From assembly GCA_002825465.1 (NCBI GenBank), contig PJER01000064.1, positions 1-11,884 on the forward strand: a stretch of DNA of 11,884 nucleotides. Reading direction: 5' to 3'. Source of the DNA: Candidatus Thorarchaeota archaeon MP8T_1 (GTDB lineage Archaea; Asgardarchaeota; Thorarchaeia; Thorarchaeales; Thorarchaeaceae). Shown here piece by piece: positions 1 to 6,629 of this stretch. Position 1 is the first letter of the stretch, and each line of letters starts with the position of its first letter. The notes under the pieces are model-generated. The model saw nothing but the letters and a program-made list of their open reading frames with translations, had not been told where the DNA came from and searched no databases. A program made the position numbers and the translations under genes.

Positions 1-1147
1 CCCATGTGAAATCCATTCCGTCGACATCTTCGGATTTCAGGATGCCTCTCTGATAACACTCCATAGCAAATCCAACAGTATTACCTGCGGAGATTGTGTC
101 GATTCCATACTCGTTACACAGGAAATGGGCAAGTGTGATTGCCTCTAGACTATCGACTCCACACATTGTGCCAAAGGAACTGATGCTTTCGTATTCAGGT
201 CCTTCTCCTTTACTCTTGAAAGGTCCTGATTTGATTTCGGCAATTCTTCCACAATGAATTGGGCATGCAAAACAGGGCTTTCTCTTAACTAGGATATTCT
301 CATTGATTGCTGTCCCATTGATTTTCTCTGCATTCTCAAACACACCAGTCTGCCAATTCCGAGTTGGAATACCTCCTTTTACGCTGACGAGATCAACCAT
401 GGTGGCTGTGCCATATACCTCAAGGGTCATCTTTAGGATACTCTGATTCACCCAATCGAATCTTTGTTTAGCTTCGACACGATAGGCTTCTTCATCAGAG
501 ATTGGAATTTTCATTGTTCCTCTAGATGCGATAGCCTTGAGATTCTTTGAACCCATGACTGCGCCAACACCGCAGCGACCCGCTGCTCGTCCCCAACCCC
601 ATTCATCACAATCATTCATAATTGCTGCATACTTGACAAGATTCTCCCCTGCAATCCCAATACATGCTACATTGAACTTTTCTCCGTGTTTCTCCTTGAT
701 CAGTCTTGTTGTTTCGGAGGTATTCTTTCCCCACAATTCTTCTGCATCAATTATCTCTGCTTTGCCATCTTCAGTCAATAGGTAGACAGGCTTTGGTGCT
801 TTTCCCTCGAAGATGATTCCATCAAAACCCGAGCGTTTGAAATCTCGTCCCCAAAATCCTGCAGAATTTGCTTGTCCCCATCCATTGGTCAACGGTGCCT
901 TTGTAACAACACTGTATCTTCCAGTACTTGGAGATTGGGTTCCTGTAAGTGGCCCTGTCATAAAGATGAGTTTGTTCTCAGAACCTAATGGATCAATACC
1001 TGGCTCGGTTTCATCAAAGAGAATCTTGGTAGCTAGCCCAGCTCCTCCGAGGTATTTTCTTAATGTACCATCATCAGGGAATTCCTCGGTAATAGTGGAA
1101 GTGGTCAGATTAACTCGAAGAATTTTCCCCATGTAACCATGAATCAT
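1..1147 (-). CDS. aor: Aldehyde ferredoxin oxidoreductase (W/Mo-bispterin), N-terminal 382 residues; 3' end outside window
   Basis: Enzymes of this family oxidise aldehydes to carboxylic acids in the cytoplasm and pass electrons to ferredoxin, using a tungsten (or Mo) bis-pterin and a 4Fe-4S cluster. I translated the minus strand from an ATG at 1147 and the frame stays open to the window edge. The start region MIHGYMGKILRVNLT matches the family N-terminus. The pterin-binding signature AGRCGVGAVMGSKNLKAI lies at residues 188-205. The cluster ligands CFACPIHC give Cys292, Cys295 and Cys299; the fourth cysteine normally lies near the missing C-terminus. GEGPEYESISSFG (about 314-326) and NEYGIDTISAGN (about 345-356) are also typical. 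An SD-like GAGGT sits 7 nt before the start. The gene diverges from a MoaD-like gene, a common partner. The subfamily (AOR, FOR, GAPOR, WOR) and substrate cannot be told from this half. Confidence 0.96.
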   Translation of the reverse strand, partial: MIHGYMGKILRVNLTTSTITEEFPDDGTLRKYLGGAGLATKILFDETEPGIDPLGSENKLIFMTGPLTGTQSPSTGRYSVVTKAPLTNGWGQANSAGFWGRDFKRSGFDGIIFEGKAPKPVYLLTEDGKAEIIDAEELWGKNTSETTRLIKEKHGEKFNVACIGIAGENLVKYAAIMNDCDEWGWGRAAGRCGVGAVMGSKNLKAIASRGTMKIPISDEEAYRVEAKQRFDWVNQSILKMTLEVYGTATMVDLVSVKGGIPTRNWQTGVFENAEKINGTAINENILVKRKPCFACPIHCGRIAEIKSGPFKSKGEGPEYESISSFGTMCGVDSLEAITLAHFLCNEYGIDTISAGNTVGFAMECYQRGILKSEDVDGMDFTW

Positions 1148-1189
1148 TTTTGGGACCTCGGTGAGTTTCAGACTACAATGCCACTGGAA

Positions 1190-1195
1190 TTTAAA
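1190..1195. promoter_or_regulatory. Shared TATA element of divergent AOR and moaD-like genes
   Basis: The only TATA-like element in the 83-bp divergent gap is the palindromic TTTAAA. It lies about 39 nt before the moaD-like ATG (1231) and about 45 nt before the AOR ATG (1147). On the plus strand it is preceded by TGGAA, a plausible purine-rich BRE, so the plus direction looks stronger. The expected plus-strand transcription start is near 1217-1219. Use in both directions is inferred from the symmetry. Confidence 0.45.
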
Positions 1196-1230
1196 AGCGT
1201 GGTGCTTCTCAGAGGTATGATGATTCTGCA

Positions 1231-1512
1231 ATGAAAATATCAGTCAAGTTCTATGCACATCTAAGAGACCTAGTTGACCAAAGAGATGGATTGGAACTTG
1301 AGCTAGACTTTGGTGCCTCGGTCGTTCAGGTTTTAGATGAACTGATTCTGAATCCAAAGATTAGGAAACACATCTTTGATGATGATAGTAATCTCAAGTC
1401 TGATATCACCCTCCTAATCAATGGTCGTGAAATAGAATTCCTCGAAGGAGTAAACACCATTCTAAAAGCAGGTGATGAGCTATCGATTTTTCCAATTGTT
1501 GCTGGTGGTTAA
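1231..1512 (+). CDS. MoaD/ThiS family sulfur-carrier protein
   Basis: This is a 93-residue ubiquitin-fold protein. The C-terminus IFPIVAGG carries the Gly-Gly tail that is adenylated and thiocarboxylated in MoaD, ThiS and archaeal SAMP proteins. The opening strand KISVKFYAHLRDLV, the central LLINGREIEFLEGVNTIL and the following KAGDELSIFP are characteristic of MoaD. As a MoaD it would donate sulfur to molybdopterin synthase (with MoaE) to build the dithiolene that binds tungsten or molybdenum. Its divergent placement next to AOR fits supply of that cofactor. No moaE or E1-like activating enzyme lies in the window, so a protein-tagging role is not excluded. A GAGGT sits 14 nt before the ATG, which is too far for a convincing SD. 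The predicted transcript start lies only about 12 nt before the ATG, so translation may be nearly leaderless. Confidence 0.9.
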   Translation: MKISVKFYAHLRDLVDQRDGLELELDFGASVVQVLDELILNPKIRKHIFDDDSNLKSDITLLINGREIEFLEGVNTILKAGDELSIFPIVAGG

Positions 1513-1535
1513 GTCATTAAAACAAAACCGAACTG

Positions 1536-1541
1536 TTTAAA
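1536..1541 (+). promoter_or_regulatory. TATA box for the tandem SCP2-like genes
   Basis: TTTAAA is preceded by CCGAACTG, a BRE-like stretch. It lies about 32 nt before the ATG at 1570, which has no Shine-Dalgarno sequence, so a very short leader is expected. Confidence 0.4.
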
Positions 1542-1569
1542 GTTTGGAACGATATTAATTTTGATTACA

Positions 1570-2019
1570 ATGGCGAAATTCATGTCTGATGAGTGGTTGA
1601 CTCTCTATGAGGATGCACTCAACAAAAACAAAGCTTATGCAAAAGCTGCAGACTGGTGGACTGGAGACTTTGTCTTCATTGTTAAAGCCAGTGGTAATTT
1701 AGATCATGACATAATGGGATTCATTGGTCTTACGCATGGCAAATGCACTGGAGTCAAACCAATTGCAGGTCGAGATGAGTTTGAAGTAGTTGCACCAGGC
1801 GGAAGTCCAAGTAGTTCTGGCAAAATACCAGTTGAATATACCTACGAAGCAACTCATGATACTTGGGTTACTATCATCAAGGGTGAACTTGATCCAATTC
1901 GGGCTCTTCTTAGTGGAAAAGCAAAAATCCAAGGTGAAATGGCTAAAGTTCTCAAAGCAACAGATGCGGCAAAAGAACTCGTTCGAACTGCTAGTATGAT
2001 TGAGACTGAATTCTACTAA
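1570..2019 (+). CDS. SCP2 sterol-carrier-like lipid-binding protein
   Basis: This 149-residue cytoplasmic protein resembles the SCP2 family, whose members have a hydrophobic tunnel that binds sterols, fatty acids or acyl-CoA. Its N-terminus (SDEWLTLYEDALNKNKAYAKAADWW, about 6-30) is the helix and trp motif seen in stand-alone prokaryotic SCP2 proteins. The C-terminal part (VEYTYEATHDTWVTIIKGELDPIRALLSGKAKIQGEMAKVL, about 88-128) is the diagnostic region, with a strand, the 'expenditure' loop before a helix, then the K-I-x-G strand. I chose the ATG at 1570 over a TTG at 1561 because it follows the TATA box at a leaderless spacing and starts at the conserved helix. It is 16 bp upstream of a second SCP2-like gene, probably in one operon. 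The ligand is unknown, and archaea lack typical sterols, so a fatty acyl or isoprenoid ligand is more likely. Confidence 0.85.
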   Translation: MAKFMSDEWLTLYEDALNKNKAYAKAADWWTGDFVFIVKASGNLDHDIMGFIGLTHGKCTGVKPIAGRDEFEVVAPGGSPSSSGKIPVEYTYEATHDTWVTIIKGELDPIRALLSGKAKIQGEMAKVLKATDAAKELVRTASMIETEFY

Positions 2020-2035
2020 GGTGGAGGGATTCAAT

Positions 2036-2446
2036 ATGGATAATGCTGCTCAAGAAACACTCTACCTCACCTTCAAAACTGTCATTGGTGATGTCATCAC
2101 AGACAAGCGAAAGAATCCAAAGAACACCAAGACACTTGACGAGTTTAACGCTCGAATAAATATGGGTCTACATGTAGAAGAGGATTTCATTCTCTGGGTA
2201 AATATGATTGCTGAGAATGGGAACTATTCTCTCAACAAAGGACAACTGGACGAGTATGACTTGGAGATAATCGCAGATCCAGAAGATCTGATGTATTTCA
2301 CAAATGGAGAATATTCCACTTTGAAGATGATGACTGGTAAGAACCGTTTTGGAAAACGGAAACTCCGCTACAAAGGTGGTACAACTGGACGGAATATGGG
2401 GATTCTACTCAAACTTCCCAAGATTCTTGTTTTGGATAAGAGATAG
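2036..2446 (+). CDS. Second SCP2-like small protein
   Basis: This 136-residue protein has no signal peptide or membrane segment. Residues about 68-110 (LDEYDLEIIADPEDLMYFTNGEYSTLKMMT..RKLRYKG) follow the SCP2 pattern: a strand, an acidic 'DPEDL' turn into a helix with the Asn-Gly step, and a basic strand ending in Lys-Gly. The N-terminal helices are diverged, so the assignment is weaker than for its neighbour. The ATG at 2036 is chosen because GGTGGAGG ends 8 nt before it; an in-frame TTG at 2000 lies inside the upstream gene. The 16-bp gap and the strong SD argue for co-transcription with the first SCP2 gene. The two could act as a heteromeric lipid carrier, but that is inference. A diverged accessory protein of unknown function is the alternative. 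Confidence 0.6.
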   Translation: MDNAAQETLYLTFKTVIGDVITDKRKNPKNTKTLDEFNARINMGLHVEEDFILWVNMIAENGNYSLNKGQLDEYDLEIIADPEDLMYFTNGEYSTLKMMTGKNRFGKRKLRYKGGTTGRNMGILLKLPKILVLDKR

Positions 2447-2459
2447 AATCATTCTCATC

Positions 2460-2660
2460 CTAAGGACTATACAACCCCAATGATATGACAATCATGAAGT
2501 AGATAAGACTCACTGGCTCGAATATCATGTATAGGATATTCAGTGGCCCTTCTAGGCCACCAGGTGCTGGTAGATATCCGAATTGACGCATTACTGACCA
2601 AGCAATTCCTATGATTACATAGAGTAAGATGATATATCCAAGTTTCTTCAATAATCCCAT
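2460..2660 (-). CDS. Small two-helix membrane protein, unknown function
   Basis: A 66-residue hydrophobic protein with two predicted membrane helices at about 7-24 and 40-62. They are joined by a Pro/Gly-rich loop (YLPAPGGLEGP) that would face outside if the two N-terminal lysines stay in the cytoplasm. An AGGAG lies 9 nt before the ATG, which supports real translation. It follows fdhD after 55 bp on the same strand and may share its transcript. It ends 13 bp from the convergent SCP2-like gene. I do not recognise a family. Confidence 0.65.
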   Translation of the reverse strand: MGLLKKLGYIILLYVIIGIAWSVMRQFGYLPAPGGLEGPLNILYMIFEPVSLIYFMIVISLGLYSP

Positions 2661-2715
2661 TGAGAGGAACTCCTAACGTAATAGTTTCACTATGTAAATT
2701 ATTGAAAATAAAGTA

Positions 2716-3435
2716 TCATTGTATATCTGTTTTAACTTTCAAAGGACCTTCGTGATAAAGCCAACAGCCATCATCAGATAGACTTCCAATCAACGTGCGA
2801 TTGCTATTTCTTGCCGCCCAAATACCTTCAGATGTTGCTACAGTCATCGATGCGATTACTGGTATGCCTGCGTTTATTCCTTTAGAAACAATATTTGAGA
2901 GTAAGCGACCTGAAAGCAATAGTACCGTATTAGTCAAATCATACTTCTCCAGTAGACCATATCCAATTACTTTGTCAACAGCATTGTGTCGTCCAATATC
3001 TTCACACATAAACCAATGGCCACTAGAAAGCTCATACAAAATAGCTCCATGAAATCCCCTTGTTGCTCGGTGATTCTTTTGATTCTCTAGCAATAAATTC
3101 CGAATTTCTACTAACCTATCAAATGTTATAATTCCCTTACGACCAACACTCTTCTCTTCAGGAATGTTATCTCTCAAATCAACCCAGCATTCTCTGCCAT
3201 CTGTTAGTAATCTTGTGATATCAGTTTTACTTCGTATCTTACCTGAGGAAAGTAAAAACCCAGATACGAGTTGCACATCCAATCCCCCTGAATGGAGGAA
3301 TTGAGTTTCTACCTCATTATTAACATAGAGAGTAAGTATTGATTCAGTAGCAACCACTTCATTCTCCTTGATGCGTGCTCCATTTCTGATACGAGTGCAC
3401 TCGATACTTTCTATCTGGTTCTCCAAATTAAACAT
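2716..3435 (-). CDS. fdhD: FdhD-family formate dehydrogenase/oxidoreductase accessory protein lacking the CxxC loop
   Basis: FdhD proteins bind bis-pterin cofactor and, in E. coli, relay sulfur from the desulfurase IscS to molybdenum for active formate dehydrogenase. This 239-residue protein has near-normal length and clear family landmarks: VSGFLLSSGKI (about 57-67), RGFHGAILYE (126-135), CEDIGRHNAVDKVIGYG (144-160), LLLSGRLLSNIVSKGINAGIPVIASMTVATS (172-202). The loop that carries CxxC in E. coli reads EEKSVGRKGIITF here (93-105), with no cysteine. The four cysteines are at 13, 83, 144 and 224. It may therefore bind the cofactor without the usual sulfur relay, or use another cysteine. The nearby AOR and MoaD-like genes suggest it serves a tungsten or molybdenum enzyme. 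No formate dehydrogenase gene is present in the window. The start ATG has a TATA element about 37 nt upstream. Confidence 0.93.
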   Translation of the reverse strand: MFNLENQIESIECTRIRNGARIKENEVVATESILTLYVNNEVETQFLHSGGLDVQLVSGFLLSSGKIRSKTDITRLLTDGRECWVDLRDNIPEEKSVGRKGIITFDRLVEIRNLLLENQKNHRATRGFHGAILYELSSGHWFMCEDIGRHNAVDKVIGYGLLEKYDLTNTVLLLSGRLLSNIVSKGINAGIPVIASMTVATSEGIWAARNSNRTLIGSLSDDGCWLYHEGPLKVKTDIQ

Positions 3436-3468
3436 CCCCGAGGTAATTTGGATACAAGTAATTCAAGC

Positions 3469-3476
3469 TAATAAAG
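3469..3476 (-). promoter_or_regulatory. TATA box of fdhD
   Basis: Read on the minus strand, CTTTATTA lies about 37 nt before the fdhD ATG at 3435, which predicts a leader of roughly 10 nt. The sequence between lacks a convincing SD. Confidence 0.4.
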
Positions 3477-3517
3477 AGCTAGGGCGAGTTTTGCATCTCT
3501 CTTTATGATTTCTGCAA

Positions 3518-3530
3518 GAATTGACAATTC
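3518..3530. promoter_or_regulatory. 13-nt perfect inverted repeat, candidate operator
   Basis: GAATTG-A-CAATTC is a perfect dyad with a single central base. It lies in the 160-bp gap between divergent fdhD and the 262-residue gene, upstream of the fdhD TATA element. It could be a repressor or activator site. In A+T-rich DNA a dyad this short can occur by chance. Confidence 0.25.
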
Positions 3531-3595
3531 CCTCATATTACATAAGGTACAATGTTCTCAAAAATCGTAGACAATATTCAAAGATGTGTTAACGA

Positions 3596-4384
3596 ATGTT
3601 GCAGAAAATACACCAAATCTTGGCTCTAGTAACTTATGGAAATCTTTACCTTGAAAATCGTGGTGATGAGTTCAATATTGAAAAATTAGTAACAGATAAC
3701 TGCTTTCGATTGGATTTCGTAGATCCTCCAATTAAAGGAATAGCTGGTTCGTCGAAGGTAATTGCTTCATCTGCTATCCAGTGGTTCGAGTATCTCCGAA
3801 ATCAAGAGGCGAAAAAACTGAAATTACACTATGAGACCTCTCCACGAACAGATCTTCCCGATCACATCTCTAGCGCTTTTGTTGGTGGAGGTAGTCAATG
3901 GTTTCTAGAAGTTCAGTCTGAAAATACTAGTGACCTCTATTTGAGTGAGTGGTCCCCATCAGAAGACTATGGACTTGACACAAGAAAGAATCACTATCTT
4001 CGCTTTGAAAAGGATGTGAGTCATCTTGATGCACGTTCATCTACAATCAGTGAATCGAGGGAAAAACTAACTTCAGTCCTACAAGAATTAATTGAGTTCA
4101 CAGCAAAGTTCGACTATACCCAACATTGGTCTGAGAATTTCAAGAATTCTCTCATAATTCTCAAAGAGTATGAACCTCTTGAAGCGGATGAGTTTCTGCC
4201 AGCAGGGATTTATCAAAAGGAATCTCGCCAATTAATTGAGGCTGCCTATGCTAGTTGGGTCTTCGGAGGTATGGGTTCATTTAATGATTTGAGCTTTAAT
4301 GACCCAGACCAAGAATTGTATATGGCACTCTCTCAAAGACTTTACAACTCAATTTGTGATGTTCTTGTATCCAGTATCAACTGA
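3596..4384 (+). CDS. Uncharacterised 262-residue soluble protein
   Basis: I do not recognise this protein. It has no signal peptide, no strong membrane segment and only one cysteine near the N-terminus and one near the C-terminus. The N-terminal part (about 1-140) is mixed alpha/beta, with a Phe-Val-Gly-Gly-Gly-Ser stretch at about 95-100. The middle (about 145-195) is helical and charged. The C-terminal part contains AAYASWVFGGMGSFNDLSF (about 216-234), the most motif-like segment: an aromatic- and Gly-rich turn between helices that would be a good anchor for homology searches. The composition (acidic, few Pro) suggests a cytoplasmic globular protein. It diverges from fdhD across 160 bp and converges with the propeller gene, with 16 bp between stops, so it is probably transcribed alone. 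No clear TATA box at standard spacing was found. Confidence 0.8.
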   Translation: MLQKIHQILALVTYGNLYLENRGDEFNIEKLVTDNCFRLDFVDPPIKGIAGSSKVIASSAIQWFEYLRNQEAKKLKLHYETSPRTDLPDHISSAFVGGGSQWFLEVQSENTSDLYLSEWSPSEDYGLDTRKNHYLRFEKDVSHLDARSSTISESREKLTSVLQELIEFTAKFDYTQHWSENFKNSLIILKEYEPLEADEFLPAGIYQKESRQLIEAAYASWVFGGMGSFNDLSFNDPDQELYMALSQRLYNSICDVLVSSIN

Positions 4385-4400
4385 GTTTCTTGATTTAGAT

Positions 4401-6083
4401 TCAACCTCTTTTCCTGATAAAAATCAGAATTGCAACAATAGCGATTATTCCGATACTTCCAAGAATCACCACATCCATCAGTGTACCAGGTGTTCCTGCA
4501 ATGTCGGCAGTGGTTGTGGTGATTGCTGTGGTTGTAGTGGTTGCTGTAGCGGAAGTTGCTGTTGTGATTGAGGTGTCTGTGATACTTTCAACCGAGAATA
4601 CGACTAGAAACGCATCGAATGAATCGCCATTGTAACTTTCATCATACGCAGACTCTACAGGAAGATTTGCAGATTGTGTATAACCTACTGTCAATATTCT
4701 ACCAGTTGAGTCAAGAGCTACATCTCCCCATATATCTGAATCACTACCTCCAAAATAAGAGGAGTAAATTGGAGTTCCAGTTGCTGATAACAAAAAGATT
4801 AGCCCATCTGACATCCCGCCACCAAATGTGGAATTCCCTCCAACTGCTTCAAATTCTGTCGAACTGGTATACCCAAGAAGGCAAACTTCACCATATTCAT
4901 TGACTGTCAGGTCTGATGCTGTAGTACTATAATCTCCTCCAATATAGCTTGAGTACACTAGAGTATTTCCACTTGCTCCAAGCTTTAAAATGAAGCCATC
5001 CTGATTTGCTGCTGCAGATTCAACGAATGCATTTACTAAGGGAAAATCTTCGGAATTTGTTTCACCTGATACATATGCATTCCCATTAGCATCTACGGCA
5101 ATGTCCCATCCAGAATCACCATCTGGAAATTCAGCAGAAGTTCCACCTACATGGGTTGAGTACATGAGTGCTCCCCCACTACTTAATTTGAGGACAAAAC
5201 AGCAGAACTGATCATCACTAAATGCAGTGCTGTAAGCATTTAATGTGGGGAATTCAGCGGATTGCGTTGTTCCAGTTATGTACATATTGTTGCTCGAATC
5301 TAATGCAATAGCTTCACAAGAATCCGTCTTCTCACCACCGATGAAACTTGAGTATATGACAGATTGGCCGTTGCTAGAAAGTTTTGTTACAAACCCCTCT
5401 GAAAAATGTTCAAAGTTCTTATCGAATGCGTTTGAAGTAATTGGAAAATCAGGTGAACTCGTTGTTCCGACGACATAGATATTATTCACCGAATCAACTG
5501 CGATGTCACTTATTTGATCTGATTCTTCATCCCCCAAATAGGTGGAGAAGTTTAGTGAATTGCCTGCAGAATTCAATTTGAGAATGAATCCATCTTTTCC
5601 ATATGTATAAGGTGGATTACCTGGTTCAATTATCGGATCATATCCATTAACAATCGGGAAGTCCTGTGAATATGTTGTACCTGCAACATATACATCTCCT
5701 AGGGCATCAACTTTGATTCCCACAGGAACCTCTGAACTACTACCACCGATGATTGTGCTAAAAATGAAATTTCCAGAAGACGAGAATTTTACAATGAAAA
5801 TATCATTGGAATCTAAATTGTCTCCAATTGTATATGTCGCAGGAAAATCGTCTGAATTTGTTTGACCTGTTATGTAGATGTTATCTTCGTTATCAACAGC
5901 AATCGACCAACTTCTATCATCATCAGTTCCCCCTAAATATGTCAGAATATCAATATCTAACTCAATTTCGTCAGGAAATTGTGCCAGCGTGATATTATTC
6001 GAATTCTCAACTAGATAGCCACTAAACAGTATCAGTAGCATGAAAGATAATGCTAACACGCCTTGTTTCACAAAACCACCCAT
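4401..6083 (-). CDS. Secreted, membrane-anchored SBBP-repeat seven-bladed beta-propeller protein
   Basis: This 560-residue surface protein starts with a signal peptide (hydrophobic core about 7-24). Seven SBBP-type repeats follow at about 47-108, 109-179, 180-244, 245-308, 309-377, 378-440 and 441-497. Each carries the pattern S-(S/T)-x-x-G-G, then A-V/L-D-x-x-x-N/G-x-(I/V)-Y-(V/I)-x-G-x-T-x-S-x-(D/E)-F-P and ends in G-F-(I/V)-x-K-L. Repeats 6 and 7 are the most diverged: the F-P is lost in 6 and becomes L-P in 7. Seven repeats make one complete propeller. A Thr/Ser/Ala stalk (about 500-526) leads to a C-terminal membrane helix (about 534-556) and a basic end RKRG. The molecule should stand outside the cell, anchored at its C-terminus. 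The ligand is unknown; adhesion or cell-surface scaffolding is likely. A TATA box 27 nt before the ATG implies a leaderless mRNA. Confidence 0.9.
   Translation of the reverse strand: MGGFVKQGVLALSFMLLILFSGYLVENSNNITLAQFPDEIELDIDILTYLGGTDDDRSWSIAVDNEDNIYITGQTNSDDFPATYTIGDNLDSNDIFIVKFSSSGNFIFSTIIGGSSSEVPVGIKVDALGDVYVAGTTYSQDFPIVNGYDPIIEPGNPPYTYGKDGFILKLNSAGNSLNFSTYLGDEESDQISDIAVDSVNNIYVVGTTSSPDFPITSNAFDKNFEHFSEGFVTKLSSNGQSVIYSSFIGGEKTDSCEAIALDSSNNMYITGTTQSAEFPTLNAYSTAFSDDQFCCFVLKLSSGGALMYSTHVGGTSAEFPDGDSGWDIAVDANGNAYVSGETNSEDFPLVNAFVESAAANQDGFILKLGASGNTLVYSSYIGGDYSTTASDLTVNEYGEVCLLGYTSSTEFEAVGGNSTFGGGMSDGLIFLLSATGTPIYSSYFGGSDSDIWGDVALDSTGRILTVGYTQSANLPVESAYDESYNGDSFDAFLVVFSVESITDTSITTATSATATTTTTAITTTTADIAGTPGTLMDVVILGSIGIIAIVAILIFIRKRG
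4506..4586 (-). repeat. Low-complexity Thr/Ser-coding tract (stalk)
   Basis: The propeller gene's stalk is coded by a run of ACA/ACC/ACT-like triplets, seen on the plus strand as tgt/ggt/gtt repeats. It codes about 27 residues that are mostly Thr, Ala and Ser. Such tracts are prone to slippage, so length may vary between strains. Confidence 0.7.
4593..5945 (-). repeat. Seven tandem SBBP protein repeats
   Basis: Seven repeats of about 57-71 residues each are visible at protein level (about 190 nt per unit). Their DNA has diverged, so they are old duplications rather than recent copies. Confidence 0.8.
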
Positions 6084-6105
6084 TTACACTCTAACCATAA
6101 TGTGT

Positions 6106-6113
6106 CTTATATC
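6106..6113 (-). promoter_or_regulatory. TATA box of the propeller gene
   Basis: On the minus strand GATATAAG is centred 27 nt before the ATG at 6083. This is the spacing expected for transcription starting at or next to the start codon. Confidence 0.55.
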
Positions 6114-6120
6114 AATTACC

Positions 6121-6134
6121 CAAACTCCTGTTTG
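6121..6134. promoter_or_regulatory. Short inverted repeat upstream of the propeller promoter
   Basis: CAAAC-TCCT-GTTTG is a 5-bp dyad with a 4-nt centre, 8 bp upstream of the TATA box just beyond the BRE position. It is a possible regulator site, but also short enough to be chance. Confidence 0.2.
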
Positions 6135-6213
6135 CATATCCTGAGTAGCAAAATGATAAGGATTGTATGTCGTTATTTCGGATATTTATTAGGAGTCTGC
6201 AGTATTCTTCTAA

Positions 6214-6594
6214 TCACTGATTGAAGACTTTTGCGACAATCTTCCAATCATCATCAATTTTGAGTAAAAGAATATAATCAGTGATTTCTCTTGCTTCTTC
6301 TGCATTCCTATAGTTCCAAACGAGTTTCACTGATGCTGCAATTCCAGTTACATCTACAGATATTATAGTGCCTTTCTGAGATACTCTCTTCTTCATCAAT
6401 TCGATCTCATCGTTGTCAAGATTCGGTCTTGTTTCCAATATTGTCCGTTTTGACAGATTCTGATTTTCTTTCTCATAAGAAATCTTGAGTCCTTCGGGAT
6501 GCCATGAATTCTCAGCTTTGGAGAAATCAAACTCAACAACACCGTTAACGTAAGTGAGAATAGTTTCCTTTATTCTCTCTAATTCATTCATCAT
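6214..6594 (-). CDS. NTF2-like / putative lumazine-binding family protein
   Basis: A 126-residue protein with the order of elements seen in the 'putative lumazine-binding' branch of the NTF2/SnoaL-like cone fold: an N-terminal helix (ELERIKETILTYVNGVVEFDFSKAENSWHPEGLKISY), a middle segment, then VDVTGIAASVKLVWNYR and the closing DYILLLKIDDDWKIVAKVFNQ. The last element, Asp-Tyr-x-x-Leu-Leu-Lys-x-x-x-x-Trp-Lys-Ile-Val-x-K-V-F, is the most diagnostic. Despite the family name, lumazine binding is not generally shown and many relatives are small-molecule-binding or isomerase-like proteins. The ligand cannot be read from the sequence. The start is ATG 6594 or the adjacent ATG 6591; GAGG lies 12-15 nt upstream, a rather long spacing. 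It lies 85 bp after the membrane hydrolase gene and may share its transcript. Confidence 0.8.
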   Translation of the reverse strand: MMNELERIKETILTYVNGVVEFDFSKAENSWHPEGLKISYEKENQNLSKRTILETRPNLDNDEIELMKKRVSQKGTIISVDVTGIAASVKLVWNYRNAEEAREITDYILLLKIDDDWKIVAKVFNQ

Positions 6595-6629
6595 TATCGA
6601 ATTCTTCCTCTTTGAGAAAATGGGATACA

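Noticed and set aside
537..1136. Plus-strand open frames (82 and 107 residues)
   Set aside because: They lie opposite the AOR gene, whose minus-strand translation has clear family motifs throughout.
2000..2035. TTG at 2000 as the start of the second SCP2-like gene
   Set aside because: It lies within the upstream gene, and a strong GGTGGAGG supports the ATG at 2036.
3436..3595. Possible small RNA or tRNA in the largest intergenic gap
   Set aside because: No cloverleaf, no T-loop consensus and no long stem; only a short dyad and promoter-like elements are visible.
4299..4571. Plus-strand frame with a very Cys/Gly-rich end resembling a metallothionein
   Set aside because: It is the antisense reading of the Thr-rich stalk codons of the propeller gene; ACN-type repeats read as TGT/GGT on the other strand. 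It also overlaps the 262-residue gene.
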